A stretch of DNA of 64,000 nucleotides, taken from assembly GCA_036172665.1 (NCBI GenBank), contig CM069873.1:33098001-33162000 (forward strand), in the 5' to 3' direction. Shown piece after piece: positions 1 through 10,924 of this stretch (position 1 is the stretch's first letter; each line of letters begins with the position of its first letter). Both the position numbers and the translations under genes were made by a program. The notes beneath the pieces were generated by a model. The model did no database searches. It saw only the letters and a list, made by a program, of their open reading frames with translations, and was not told the DNA's origin. The DNA comes from Prosopocoilus inquinatus. Taxonomy: Eukaryota > Arthropoda > Insecta > Coleoptera > Lucanidae.

Positions 1-1300
1 AGTATCACTGTGGATAGTGATGTAAATTTGATGAAAACCATAAATTTACTCGAAGTTAGTTCTTCACGTGTGGAAAATAATTCGTGTTTGCAAACAAGTT
101 GTGACGATGAGAATAGTTTGCCTTGGTTGAAAGTCGAAGAGGAATATAAGTGGACAGAATCGGCCTTTGAAAATGTTCATGCTAAGTTTAAAGAATATGG
201 GGTATTTGGACAACGTTGTGCCGCGTATACTCTGCAGTTGGCGGTTAAAGATTTTCTCTCTAGGGATAACACTATGAATTTACTAGACTCGTTCTCTCTG
301 CAAAGCACTAAGAATGCCACCAATTTTAAGTCTTCTAACACAAAAGAACAAGAAGAAACCAGTAATCGATTGTCCAACACGCTGGCACTCGTCGTTAGAT
401 ATGATTGAAAGCCTTCTGTCTTTACGAGATATATGCGATAATGTTTTGGTGCACGAGGAACAAATAGATGAAATACAAAATCTAACAAATGAACAGTGGC
501 TTGATCTTCAAGAACTCGCAAAAACGCTTACTCCCAGTGAGATTGCAATGAAAGGTTTACAAAGTGAACAACTCTTAATCGGCGATTTTTTGCAAGTTTG
601 GCTTCGTTGTAAATTGGAGACCGATGCTATTGGCACAACATTGGCAAAAACATTAGTAGAATTTATGGAAAGTAATGAAAAGGAACTTTTTGAATGTCCA
701 ACCATTACCTGCGCGCTATATTTGGATCCAAGATGGCACATTATGCTTTCATTTAAACAGCAAGCTGCCGCTGAAAATTATTTAGTAGATTTATGGTACC
801 GTTTGGAAAATTTGCAAAATTACGATAATAAAACCGCGGTTAATATCCACTTTGATGAAACTAGAGCAGTAACATCTAAAGACTTTTGCAATGAAAGTTC
901 TATGAATGACGCATCGCAGGAAGCTGTTGATCCTCTCGAACAGTTGCTGCAGCAAAGAGAAAAAGCCATTGCTTTGGCCAGTTTGTTACCAACCAAAGAA
1001 GACGTTCGAGAACTAATCCGGAATTTTAAAAAATCTCCTAGAATACCGAGATCTGAAGATATTCTCCAATATTGGCAACAGAGAAGCAATAGAAATCCTG
1101 AGCTTTACGCACTATCGTCTGTTGTCCTAGCAGTTCCCGCCACTCAAGTTAGTGCCGAACGAATGTTTTCACATTTGCGGTACATTCCACAATATTTAAG
1201 CAGTGATTTAACAAGTGACTTAATATCTGATATATTATTTTTGAGAAGCAATTACATTTTAGCAAACAAAAATAAAACTTCAGAGTCTTTATTACAGTAG
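1..1300 (+). pseudogene. hAT-family transposase, 5' end outside window, one frameshift
   Basis: Two overlapping frames make up the C-terminal half of a hAT (hobo/Ac/Tam3) cut-and-paste transposase. The first, open from base 1 to about 300, contains the RNase H-like segment RCAAYTLQLAVKDFL. The second, to the stop at 1298-1300, continues with KKPVIDCPTRWHSSLDM and ends in the hATC dimerisation region (VVLAVPATQVSAERMFS, about residues 269-285 of the frame that opens at 314). The switch from frame 1 to frame 2 at about 285-305 points to a single-base indel, because the family motif continues directly across it. The zinc-finger N-terminus would lie left of the window. No terminal inverted repeat was recognised downstream. 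As sequenced it cannot encode a full transposase. Confidence 0.85.
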
Positions 1301-2177
1301 AAATTAATTGAATTTGTTATGGTGTTAATTTTTTTTTGTAAATTAATAAATATTGTGTTTACATTGGTCTTATGTCTTATAGTGTTTCATTTCGCATACC
1401 CTGCGATCGTAAATTTTTGTAAGAGTGTCTTATAGCTGTTCCGGATTAGGATCAAAGTTTTTCACATTTTCTGAAATTATTGACGGCATTCCTCCTCCTG
1501 TCTTTTTTCCTTTTTTCGTTTTTTTAAAATTTTTCTATTTCAGTTACATTTTTCCGTGTTGTTTTGTTCTTTTTGTTGTGTGCTAGCTTTGATTTGTTAC
1601 ATTAAATGTTCAATTTCTGCACTACTCGGTCTTTCGCGAATATTACGATCGTCATTTGTTTCTCTTACTTTCTTTGGAAACTTATTTTTTCTTATTTATG
1701 AGTCTCCCGTTCGTCAAAGTCCTTTATTTTTTTTATCTTTCGTAAATTTTGCGTGAAATTGGAATTCTGGTTTTGTTTCCTTTTTTCTCTTTTCGCCTCT
1801 TAGTGAATTTCGCATTACCATTACATTTTAAATATTTATTGTCAACTACTCTTATCTTTTTTTTTGGGTTTTAATTTAATATTAATTAATATTACGGTCG
1901 TTGTATATCTTACTTTCTTTAGGAATTCTTCCTTGTCCATTTCGAATACGGTTTCTTGAAAGTGGAAAAGGGTTTCCGTTTCCTTTTGTTTTTGATTGTT
2001 TCTAATTTTCTTCCTTTGTAAGATATACATATTTTTATCTTCCGTAAATGTTGCGATTACTATTTGTTTTGCTTCTTTATTATTTACCCTCTATTACTTT
2101 TTTTGAAAAATTTTATTTTTTGATATTTATGCATATGTTTTTGAAAATCAATACAGTCGGGTAATAAAGAGATGTGT
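1301..2177. other. AT-rich non-coding stretch after the hAT gene
   Basis: No coding similarity was seen. An aataaa-type hexamer near 1345 could serve as the polyadenylation signal of the hAT gene. The rest is T-rich on the plus strand, and its short ORFs (for example 1556-1756) are low-complexity. Confidence 0.4.
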
Positions 2178-2281
2178 CTCCATAAAATATAAATGTTCTT
2201 TAGAACACTTTATCAAGTAAGCGCACATGCTCCTCCATAAAATATAAATGTTCTTTAGAACACTTTATCAAGTAAGCGCAC
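2178..2281. repeat. Tandem duplication, two 49 bp copies at 55 bp spacing
   Basis: The stretch beginning ctccataaaatataaatg and ending gcgcac occurs at 2178-2226 and again, identical as far as I can read, at 2233-2281. No function is visible. Confidence 0.85.
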
Positions 2282-2379
2282 GCGCTTCGATGTGCTTTTC
2301 AATCATTCTATTATCCACCTGCTCGGCATAGCAGTTAGCAGTACTACCAAACTACTTTTATTATCTGAGTGTACATGTA

Positions 2380-2490
2380 CAGTCATGATCATTCTAATCG
2401 AGACCACTGCAAACTAACCGTGTCCTTGTTGACGTCGGCAAATAGCGTTACAAAACTGTTACTCGGTCTCGATTCGTTTGATCAGGACTG
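2380..2490. mobile_element. Very short MITE, TA-flanked
   Basis: The left end cagtcatgatcattctaatc followed by gagacc is matched in inverted orientation by ggtctcgattcgtttgatca followed by ggactg at the right end. Both sides are flanked by TA. Short terminal inverted repeats and a TA target duplication fit a Tc1/mariner-type non-autonomous element of about 111 bp. There is no coding content. Confidence 0.55.
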
Positions 2491-3633
2491 TACATCTGTT
2501 GTACAAACTGTTACATGTTTAATCACGTGAATACGATTTGAGTCGTATAGTTGTCAATACAAAGTTTTTGCAGTTTAACTTATACTCACCATGGCTGCCC
2601 ACAATACACTGAATACTTTATTTGACTTTAGTCCTTTTAGAACCAAGCCACAAAATAGTTTATTTAGTTAAAAATTAAATCAATTTTTAACATCAAAACA
2701 TTCAAGACAGGAGTTCTAGTACTCTTCTGTTAGCCAATTATTTTTTAGATTCGCTGTTGATTGAATAATTGAATTTGTTGCGCCCTCTATAAACAACACC
2801 ATCAGTCGGTGAAGATATCGGTAAACTAACTTGCTCCAAGTACATTGCAAGTTAATAAAGCAAAACTAGCTGTGCCCCCAAATATACGGAGCAAGGGTTT
2901 GTGTGAATGGAAAGCAACGTGACTTCAGCATGCACCAACGAGTATCAACATGACGTAAAGAAAAACTAGTGGCGTTAAAAGTCGAGAATGAAACCAATAT
3001 AATCTGTCCGTCGAAAAATTAACTCGCAAAAAACAGTAATTCACATAGATTAGTCCAGTAAAAAAAATAGACGGCGACGGAAATCTCATGACTATTCAAC
3101 CACGCGGAATAATAATTTCGGACGGTTCCCACGAAACAGATGAAATGCGCTTGCAAATGTTTCAAAAGATGATGCAATTCTATTTCAGAATAAGAACTCC
3201 AAATGATATTAATTGATTAAACCATAAAGCTTTTTTATACTATTCTCTGGCCGAAGTATTTCAAAAAGAATGCACAAAAGCGTCTTGTTAAATGCCAATC
3301 CAACTTAATATACAGGTTGCTCCTGATGAGCGGTTTTCCGAACCATAACAAATAAAAAATTCCGTATGTGTCCACCTTCCCGTCGATAACTGAATATTAG
3401 TAATAATATAACACCAAAATTTTGTTAACAATAAGCCCTTTATTACTATTAGGTTGTATACTTTATAATCATATCTCGTAGGTAAAATATATTTTTTTTA
3501 ATTTGTAAATGTTTTACATATCAAACTCGATAATAATTATTATTAAAAAAAATAACTTGGCGAGTTTTCTTGTCTCTAATCTAATCTCATTGAGTTAATT
3601 GATAAATTACAATGCAGTAAGAAATTATAGTTT
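2491..3633. other. Non-coding, no gene recognised
   Basis: AT-rich intergenic DNA between a small MITE and the 3' end of the OR-A pseudogene. The six frames show only short uninformative ORFs. No repeat boundary could be fixed. Confidence 0.35.
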
Positions 3634-4641
3634 TCATTGCCTTAAAACAAACAAGAACATTAATGATTTCAACATGTGCAAGATCTGTAATTTACATTTA
3701 GGTGGTTGTATCACACTTAACTACAAAAATAAATCGAGATTCAAGCTGGTAAATTTTCAAACTGTGAGAGTGGCCGGAATGGAAAGTTTTTGAAGAAAAA
3801 ATTTCATATTCGTTCTGTATTTTTCGCCACAGTGATACCAAGGCAAATCGTACAAATCAGTTTGCAACTTCTCATGAAAAATAGTTCTGTGGGAACAACG
3901 GCTACAAGTATCGACCATATAATGGGCAACTGAATGACATAAGTTAACTCAAAGTAAGGTGAAATTGTCCAGTCATATGGAACCCAAATTGGAAGTGGTA
4001 AACATCTACATATACTTACAGAAAAAGCAATTATATTCGACTTGTTAGTTTACTATTTCTCTTTGAAAATCTCTTACCGCCTTTTTAAAAACAGTGGCCA
4101 CAAATAAACAAATAACGCAAGCATAGACGAATAAATAATCCATATTAAAGTTACTTTTTTTGTAAGATTCACACGTTTTTTCATAGAAATTTCTTCCAAA
4201 GAAGTATTGGTAGTATTCCTGAACAAAAAATTAATTTTAAGTATCAAATTTTTGCAGGCGTCCTCTGGTATATTGTAATATACGCTCTTTAATAGACCCC
4301 ATACAATACCACCTAAAATAAAAATGATGATGTTTTAAATGTTCGTATTAAAATATAAACTAACAATTTTCAAATAGTGTTGTGGGGATGATTATTAATA
4401 AAATGTTCGAGTACTTACCAATGAAAACATAATTCTGAGCTATCAAACGAAAGTTGAAAATGCCTTTTTCATAAATGCCAGCTATCAAAGACACCATGTA
4501 CATTACCATAAAAAACTGATTTAAATGTCTGTAGAAAATGTATAAGGTTTTCCATACACTCTTTTTCGTGTTATCTGTTCCTAATTGTCCTCCCACTTGC
4601 AATAAAATATTATTGTGATGTAAATATATAAAAGAAGTCAT
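3634..4641 (-). pseudogene. Odorant receptor pseudogene (7tm_6), OR-A
   Basis: Insect odorant receptors are seven-transmembrane ligand-gated channels that work with Orco in sensory dendrites. Exon 1 (4419-4641) starts MTSFIYLHHNNILLQ and ends at a GTAAGT donor in phase 1. Exon 2 (4078-4312) starts after TTTTAG, encodes GIVWGLLKSVYYN to LFVYLWPLFLKR, and ends in phase 2 at GTAAGAG. Exon 3 starts at 4005 and encodes CLPLPIWVPYDWTISPYFEL, a hallmark receptor segment. At about 3875-3885 it jumps frame into FHEKLQTDLYDLPWYHCGEK, the C-terminal LPWY region, so roughly 110-130 middle residues are missing. A TGA stands where OR-B has Gly, followed by KFTSLNLDLFL. A candidate last exon (3634-3684) encodes ILHMLKSLMFLFVLRQ. 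The internal deletion, frameshift and stop make this a pseudogene. Recognition as an odorant receptor is firm; exact exon ends past 3870 are inferred. Confidence 0.85.
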
Positions 4642-5041
4642 TAGGTAAGGCTTTTCGGAGAATTCGTGTTAAGCAAAAGAACGTGACTATCGAATATTCA
4701 GGTTTAGCTATAATTTCCATAACTACAGGTAGCATATTAAATGAGATTAATAGTTTAATTGTTCGTTTGGAGTTTTACTTTTATTAACTGCTTATGGATT
4801 GATCTTTTATTGAAAACATATTTAGTATTTCAGGAAAAGTCAAGAGATTGTTCGAACGTCATGTTTTTATGTTATTTAAGAGCGATTTGGAATTTCTTTA
4901 CTAAAAGTATTTTTATTTTTCTTGTAAATGTGGTGGTGAACCAAATAATAAACTTACAATTCAATCAGAATTATATTGAAAAATTATATATAATAATAAT
5001 AATATTGTTTATTTAATCCAGCAAAATAATATAGTATAATA
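4642..5041. other. Upstream flank of OR-A, non-coding
   Basis: AT-rich sequence between the OR-A start codon and the inverted-repeat element at 5042. It includes a short AAT microsatellite near 4990. The plus-strand ORF at 4759-5016 has no recognisable domain and looks fortuitous. No core promoter element could be assigned. Confidence 0.3.
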
Positions 5042-6382
5042 CAGAGAGATTCAGGCAACCCTTTCATTAAAAGTTTCCGGACTTCTCCTTTGAATTTCTG
5101 TTTCATATTTTGCAGTTATAAGTTAACGATATGGATCTATCAAAATATAATATTTTCAAATTTCGCACACTTCCGCTTATACCGGAAGTTGCTGTCAACT
5201 TTCTTATTTTAAATGGATTACCCCAATTTTTAATGCATTTTTGAAATCTTCATAAAAATCTAAAAATATTTTGTGCAACATGTCATACAAGAAAAATTAA
5301 CCGTTTCCGAGGTATTTTAATTTTTTAAAAATAACTCAGACTTGCACTTGACAATTCAAGAAGTTAATAAAGAAAAGTTGTTATATCGAGGAAAATGCGT
5401 TATTACTTAGATACAGTAGAAAGTTATTACTAATAAATAATAGCCGAGGACAACTTAGAGCCAATATTATGACCAACAATTTGTTTATTATTTTTAATAT
5501 TTCTGATTTATTTATTAGTTTTCATAAAATTTTGTATTGTAAGTGTAAATTTCTCCTTGCAAATGTGTAAATAGTCATACCAAGAATTCTAATACATGCG
5601 GCATATGTAAACAAAAAGATCAGATGATAGATGTGTATTTAAATATTATTTGTCGGTTTTTAAAATGAAATTGAAATTAGAGTCAGAAATTAATTTAAAA
5701 GACCTCAGTTTGTTAAATTTTCATAGCACACTATTCAGGAATAATACTGAAAAGTGAAAAAATTGATGTGTCAAAGAGAAAATAATGAATAGAAAGAGAA
5801 AGGTAAGAGATGGGTATAGGGAATGCTAATACAGTTCGAAAGAACATTCAATTCTGATTCTTATAGTATAAAAAAATACTGGGTATTCTATTTAAAAAAC
5901 ATGACTTTTCGACAGTTGAAATCAGTTCGAATAGAACTTACTTTTGAAGCAGCCTGTAAACGATTTTGTGTAAAATTAGGCATGACATAAAAGCTTATGA
6001 GCATAGCTTACTACAGACCAAAAATTGAAATTTTTGGCTTTTGTTACACAAAGATGGCAGCATCATAAACAAGGTACTGCAACTTTGAACTTTTTTTAAA
6101 AAATGGAAATATCTCTATAACGGCTAATTTTTCTTGTATCATATGTTACACAAAATCTTTTTAGAATTTCATGAAGATTTCAAGAATGCAATAAAAAATG
6201 GGGTATTCTATTTAAAATAAGAAAGTTGATAGCAACTTCCGGTACAAGCGGAAGTGTCCGAAAGTTGGAAATATTATATTTTAATAGATCATTATCGCTG
6301 ACTTATAACCGCAAAATATGAAATAGAAATTCAAAGAGGAAGTCCGTAAACTTCTAATGAATGGGTTGCCTGAATCTCCCTG
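5042..6382. mobile_element. Non-autonomous TIR element (1.34 kb), TA target duplication
   Basis: The left end cagagagattcaggcaaccc pairs with gggttgcctgaatctccctg at the right end, and TA flanks both sides (5040-5041, 6383-6384). The inverted similarity extends inward about 300 bp (5042-5345 and 6098-6382), including the block cacttccgcttataccggaa and its complement, with many mismatches. The middle shows no transposase. End sequence and TA duplication fit a Tc1/mariner-superfamily MITE. A related internal fragment (aaataagaaagttgatgtca) recurs near 15,260. Confidence 0.7.
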
Positions 6383-6616
6383 TATATATAGTATAAATAA
6401 AACAATTTTTTTTTTGAGGTAATGGACTTTGGCTCAGATTGGTCTCAAGGAGCCATCTGTTCTTGAATGCCAAAGCCCCGCAGGAAATACATAAAACAAT
6501 ATTAGTCAAACTAAAGTAACTTAAAATCTACTTACTTCTAAGAAAAAATATATTTCAGAGAGGAAAGAAAAAAGAAATCGGAAAAGAAAAGTAACAAGAA
6601 AAGGAAAGAAAGAATA
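6383..6616. other. Likely 3' untranslated tail of the minus-strand LINE
   Basis: Non-coding sequence immediately downstream (minus strand) of the LINE C-terminal coding region. No poly-A tail or target duplication could be resolved at the boundary with the MITE. Confidence 0.3.
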
Positions 6617-8025
6617 TCAGAAGAGAAAAAAAAGAGAGATGAATTTGATGATTTTAAATACGGAGACTGATTTGTTTTTGAACATTTCGAGCAGGGAGTT
6701 CCAAAACGCTGAAATGCAATATGAGAAGGATTTAGTGAACTTCGCGGTGTTATGTGAAGTTATAATAATAGTATTTTTATGGTGAATATTAATATTATGG
6801 ACATCCGTGCGAAAAGAGATTTTGTTATAAAGATAAGGTGGTGTTTTCTCTTTAATAATCTTGAAGTACAAGTTAGCGGAATGAAAACGTCGACAATTAG
6901 ACATATTTAACCAATTACAATCATATAAACTATATGTCACGTGTTCATATTTTCAATTGCCGTATGAAAATCTGAGACACGCATTCTGAATACGCTGTAT
7001 ACGTTAGATGTCTACAGAGTCCAAGCAAGGACTGTATACAGAATCACAGGAATCAAATCGAGACAGAATTAGTGAGTTAGTCAAAAGTAATTTACTGTTT
7101 TTATTTAGTATGCAATTATTAGAATATAGAATTTTTAAAACAGAAAACGATTTTTGCAATAGTTCACTTACATGAAGTTTGAATTTTAATTCATTATCAT
7201 AGGCCAAGATTCTTGAGAGATTGAGAAAACTGTAAAATTGAATCATCAATTTTAATATTAAGTAAGTAAATTAAATTGGTTTTCTGTTTGTTACCAAATA
7301 TCATAATCGAAGATTTTGCAGCGTTTATTTTAAGACCGTGGCGTCTTGAAAGATTAACTAAAGCTTGTATATCAGATTTACATTATCATTAGTTCCAGCA
7401 ACATCTTTAGCCTGAAAATGGTAGTACAGCTGACTATCATCAGCATAAGTATGTAATTTATAATAACGCAGGAGGCAATTACTAAACGATGACGTATGTT
7501 TAACATAGAGTAAAGGACCGCAAATGCTGTCCTGAGGTACACCTGATGTTAAAGTTCGTACATCTGATTTAAAGCCATTAGCAAGAACGCATTGTGATCT
7601 TCCTACCAGATACTGTCTAAAGAAAATAATTGCTCCATTACTTAAGCCTATGGAATGCAAAATAGCCAACATTAAATTATAATTAATCATGTCAAAAGCA
7701 TTAGAGTAATCAAGCAGTGTTAAGACTGTGAAGTGCTCTTTATCAGAACTACGTAACAAGTCATCAACAATATCTAACAATGCGATGCTGCAGCTATAGC
7801 TTGATCTAAAACCAGACTGCGCGGACGGTAATACATTATAAAATTCCAAGTGACTACGTAGCTGCTTATCAACAATTTTTTCAAGGATTTTAGAAAAACT
7901 GGGAGAAGGCTCATTGGTCTTAGATCAATAAGTTCAGATGGACGAGAATTTTTTGGAATAGGTATTACAACTGCCTCCTTCCAACAGGAAGGGTAAACAT
8001 TTTCAGTTAGACAAAAATTAACAAT
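6617..8025 (-). pseudogene. Non-LTR retrotransposon (Jockey/CR1-like) reverse transcriptase relic
   Basis: Read on the minus strand, about 8020-7860 encodes SCWKEAVVIPIPKNSRPSE and the LLPVF segment. Next comes QSGFRSSYSC with SGVPQDSICGPLLY and the catalytic box YADDSQLYYHF (7358-7849). Fragments after that (7004-7249, 6617-6940) include the C-terminal LYFKIIKEKTPPYLYNKI and HNTAKFTKSFSYCI region typical of CR1/Jockey-clade elements. Frames change near 7900, 7300 and 6970, so the protein is broken. The endonuclease half and any ORF1 are absent, as expected for a 5'-truncated insertion. Normal role: target-primed reverse transcription. Confidence 0.85.
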
Positions 8026-8887
8026 GTGAGTATTTTAAAAGATTGTTTGCACATGCAGCATTAAAATTTATGCTATAAAGGATTTTCGATATTTCTTCAA
8101 TAATTACTGGCATAAACTAAAATAGTAAAGGAGACTGTGGTTTAAGAGATAATTGAAATTAACCTCCGCCCACAATAATTTTTATATCAGTAAAAAGCAC
8201 TAAAAAATGTCTAAAAACAACCTAATCACACTGACAAAATCATAAAAATGTTAAGCCTTACAACAATCTAATCATCCTAAAAGATATATATGTATAAATG
8301 TAAGTAAATATAAATTAATATGTGAAAATCTAAAATAAACTATATATGTTACGTATAAATCGGAAAAAAAATTATGTGAACACCTAAAATTAACTGTCAG
8401 AAAACCTTTCAAATAAGAGCTAACCAAACAACACGGAAATGCGAAAATAAATAGTCCAAAGACCCCGAGAAAACTTCTTATTCTAATAAATAAGTATATA
8501 ATTCCCTGTTATTTGATACCTAAAAACCTAAAAATCCTGAAAAATAAACTAAAATATATATATTAGGTATAAATCGTCAAAAAACAACCTATAGATGAGA
8601 GCAGATCACACCCACACACCGAAAGTTAAGAGCACTTTAGGAAAATTTTATCTCGGAGAATCCTCTTATGAAATATCCAGTGCAAATGCGCTTAGCTATC
8701 TCTAACACCCCTTTATATATGATTTAGGTAGCGACATCTAGCGGATGATTTCTGACATACAGGTACGACATCTAGCGGCCAATTTTTTTGACTTAAGATA
8801 TATATATATAAATACGAACCATCAAATAACCTACAAATTAGAGTAAATTAAATAATACGGAATTAGGTATTTGTCCGTTGTCTGAAT

Positions 8888-10755
8888 TCATTCAATTGTT
8901 TTTATTTTTCCGAATAAAATACTTTCGTAAGCATTTAATTCCCTATTATTTGAAACTTCCTTAATGAGTTTTAAATTGTAAATGTATTGTGCAACACTTG
9001 ATTTTTCAAACCTATTATACCTGTAGTGACTTAAATGTTCTTGAAAGCGTGTTAATATATTTCTTTTTGTTTGTCCAATATATTTACTAGTACATTCGTT
9101 ACACTTAATTTCATAAATTCCAGATTTCTGTTCAACATCAACTTTATCTTTCGGGTTTTCCAATAAATTCTTTACGTTATTGTTAGTTGAAAAACCTAAT
9201 CGTAAGTTTTGGGTTTTAAAAATATGTTTTAAGCCTTTGGTGCAAAACGGATTGAAAGGCATTTTAACACATTTTCCTAGAGATGAAGTTGCCGTTAAAG
9301 TCCCAGAATTTTGACCTGTTTCCTATAGCTAATCTTCCTAATCACATTATTTACTATTTGGGGGTATAACCGTTATGAATCGCAACATCTTTAATATAAT
9401 TAAGTTCTTTATCATATCTGGGTTTAGTAAGTGGAAAAGAGAGTAATCTATTTACTAAAAAATTTAGAGCCGCGAGTTTGTGTTGTACAGAATGTTGAAA
9501 TTCATTAATTATAAACCGGCTTATATTTGTATCTTTACGATAAATGTCGATTTCTAATTCATTTTTGCTATTTCTAGTTATACGAGTGTCTAAAAAGGTA
9601 ATCGCACCGTTTTCTTCCTTTTCGTATGTAAATTTAATACTTTCAAATTTTGAATTTAATTTTCCTATAAAATCCTCTAAATCACACTTCTTGATATCAA
9701 AAATAGCAAAAATGTCATGCTCATAACGTAACCAAATTCTTGGAAAATACTGATCATTATCTCTTACAAAAAAATTTTTTAGAAAAATTTTTTTAGAAAA
9801 AATTTTATCTGTTCATTATCTCTTACATTTTCGAATTTACTCATAAATAAATTGGCCAAAAACGGTGACACACAGTTACCCATTGCGGTCCCTTGAACTT
9901 GTTGAAAATACTCACCATTTATTGGACAACAATTCTGAGACATGCAAAGAGATGTGAGCCTGACGTATTCCTCCAATTTATTTTTATATACATTATTAAC
10001 TGTCAGTAGTTCCCGCAAATAAGTTAGTGTTTCAGGTATGGGCACACTAGGAAATAAGGATTGAACATCAAACGAGACCATAATTTCCCCTTCTTGTAAA
10101 AAAATATTTTCAATCTTATTTATAAACTCCATTGAGTTTTTTACCGAAAATTTATCCTGAGGATTGGGAAGCGCACTGAGCTCGATATTCAACCATCTGG
10201 AAAGAGAGTAAGTGGGTGAGTTTATACCGGAAACAATTGGTCTCACCGATTTACCTGCCTTGTGTATTTTGGGAAGGACATACAATTTGGGTACAGTGGG
10301 GTTAGATACAGTACAGTAGGGTTAGATTATCTTAAATTTATTCTGTTTAGTAATAAGATTGGGACATTCTTTAATCGTGTCTTTGACAGCTTTAATTAAC
10401 TTTGGCAACGGGTTTCGGGAGAGTTTCTTGTAGGGACCATTATTCATTAAGTTGATTACCCTTTCATAATAATCAGGTTTATCCAAAATCACAATCTTAT
10501 TACCCTTTTATCAGCTTTTAAATAGAAACAGTTTTTCTTTCTTAACCCTGCAATGATTTTATAATATTCATTATGATGTAAAGTTTTTATTGAATTATTT
10601 AAATTGCTTTCAAGTTGTATTTTGCAGGCATTTCTAATGAAGTTTTTGTTATTTTCATCCAAAGGACTAATCGCGTTTTCGATACTCGCCACGATATCCA
10701 TGGTCGGTGGTTTACGATATGGTAAATTAAATTTTGTTGTTGTTAGGTTTAACAT
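8888..10755 (-). pseudogene. Penelope-type reverse transcriptase with GIY-YIG endonuclease, broken
   Basis: N-terminal piece 10489-10755 (LNLTTTKFNLPYRKPPTMD). RT core 9779-10285 with VLPKIHKAGKSVRPIVSG, EIMVSFDVQSLFPSVPI and QGTAMGNCVSPFLANLFM, all typical of Penelope-like elements. The 9350-9778 stretch continues in another frame with the motif C region LRYEHDIFAIFD and later TFLDTRITRNSKNEID. The C-terminal part 8888-9262 carries the GIY-YIG nuclease (KSGIYEIKCNECTSKYIGQT, RFQEHLSHYRYN). The usual YxDD active site reads YEHD, so an active-site Asp is lost. Together with at least two frame changes, the enzyme cannot be functional. In live elements RT and GIY-YIG cooperate in target-primed insertion. 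Confidence 0.88.
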
Positions 10756-10819
10756 TTTTATGATTTTGTCAGTGTGATTAGGTTGTTTTTAGACATTTTT
10801 TAGTGCTTTTAAATTGGTA

Positions 10820-10858
10820 GCGTACTGAAGATGGCAGCTGCCGAAATACGTATCTACG
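10820..10858 (+). ncRNA. Hammerhead ribozyme in the Penelope terminal copy
   Basis: All hammerhead core pieces are present in order: CTGAAGA (fits CUGANGA), a stem II hairpin made of the self-complementary GGCAGCTGCC, GAAA, a very short stem III ATA-CG-TAT, and the cleavage context TATC. The bases before the core (GCGTA) pair with those after it (TACGG) to form stem I (CGTA/TACG). A tiny stem III is characteristic of ribozymes from Penelope-like elements, which tend to act as dimers. Predicted self-cleavage is after the C of TATC at about 10,854. Orientation is opposite to the adjacent RT gene. Confidence 0.72.
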
Positions 10859-10924
10859 GATATAAAAATTATTGTGAGCGGAGGTTAATTATCTCTTAAA
10901 CCACAGTCTCCTTTACTATTTTAG

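Larger units (their letters stand above)
8117..10924 (-). mobile_element. Penelope-like element with inverted terminal copies
   Basis: A minus-strand Penelope-like reverse transcriptase plus GIY-YIG relic is enclosed by two inverted copies of one terminal sequence (8117-8257 and 10747-10924). Each copy reads ctaaaatagtaaaggagact from its outer end and reaches tcataaaaatgttaa at its inner end. Penelope-like elements are known to carry pseudo-LTRs in direct or inverted arrangement, often with a hammerhead ribozyme. The right copy has the ribozyme; the left copy lacks about 58 bp at that place. Between the coding end (8888) and the left copy lies about 600 bp of AT-rich 3' sequence with a loosely repeated ataaatcg motif. 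No target duplication was identified. Confidence 0.75.

Noticed and set aside
4759..5016. 85-residue hydrophobic plus-strand ORF next to OR-A
   Set aside because: Ile/Leu/Phe-rich translation of AT-rich DNA running into an AAT microsatellite; no family resemblance.
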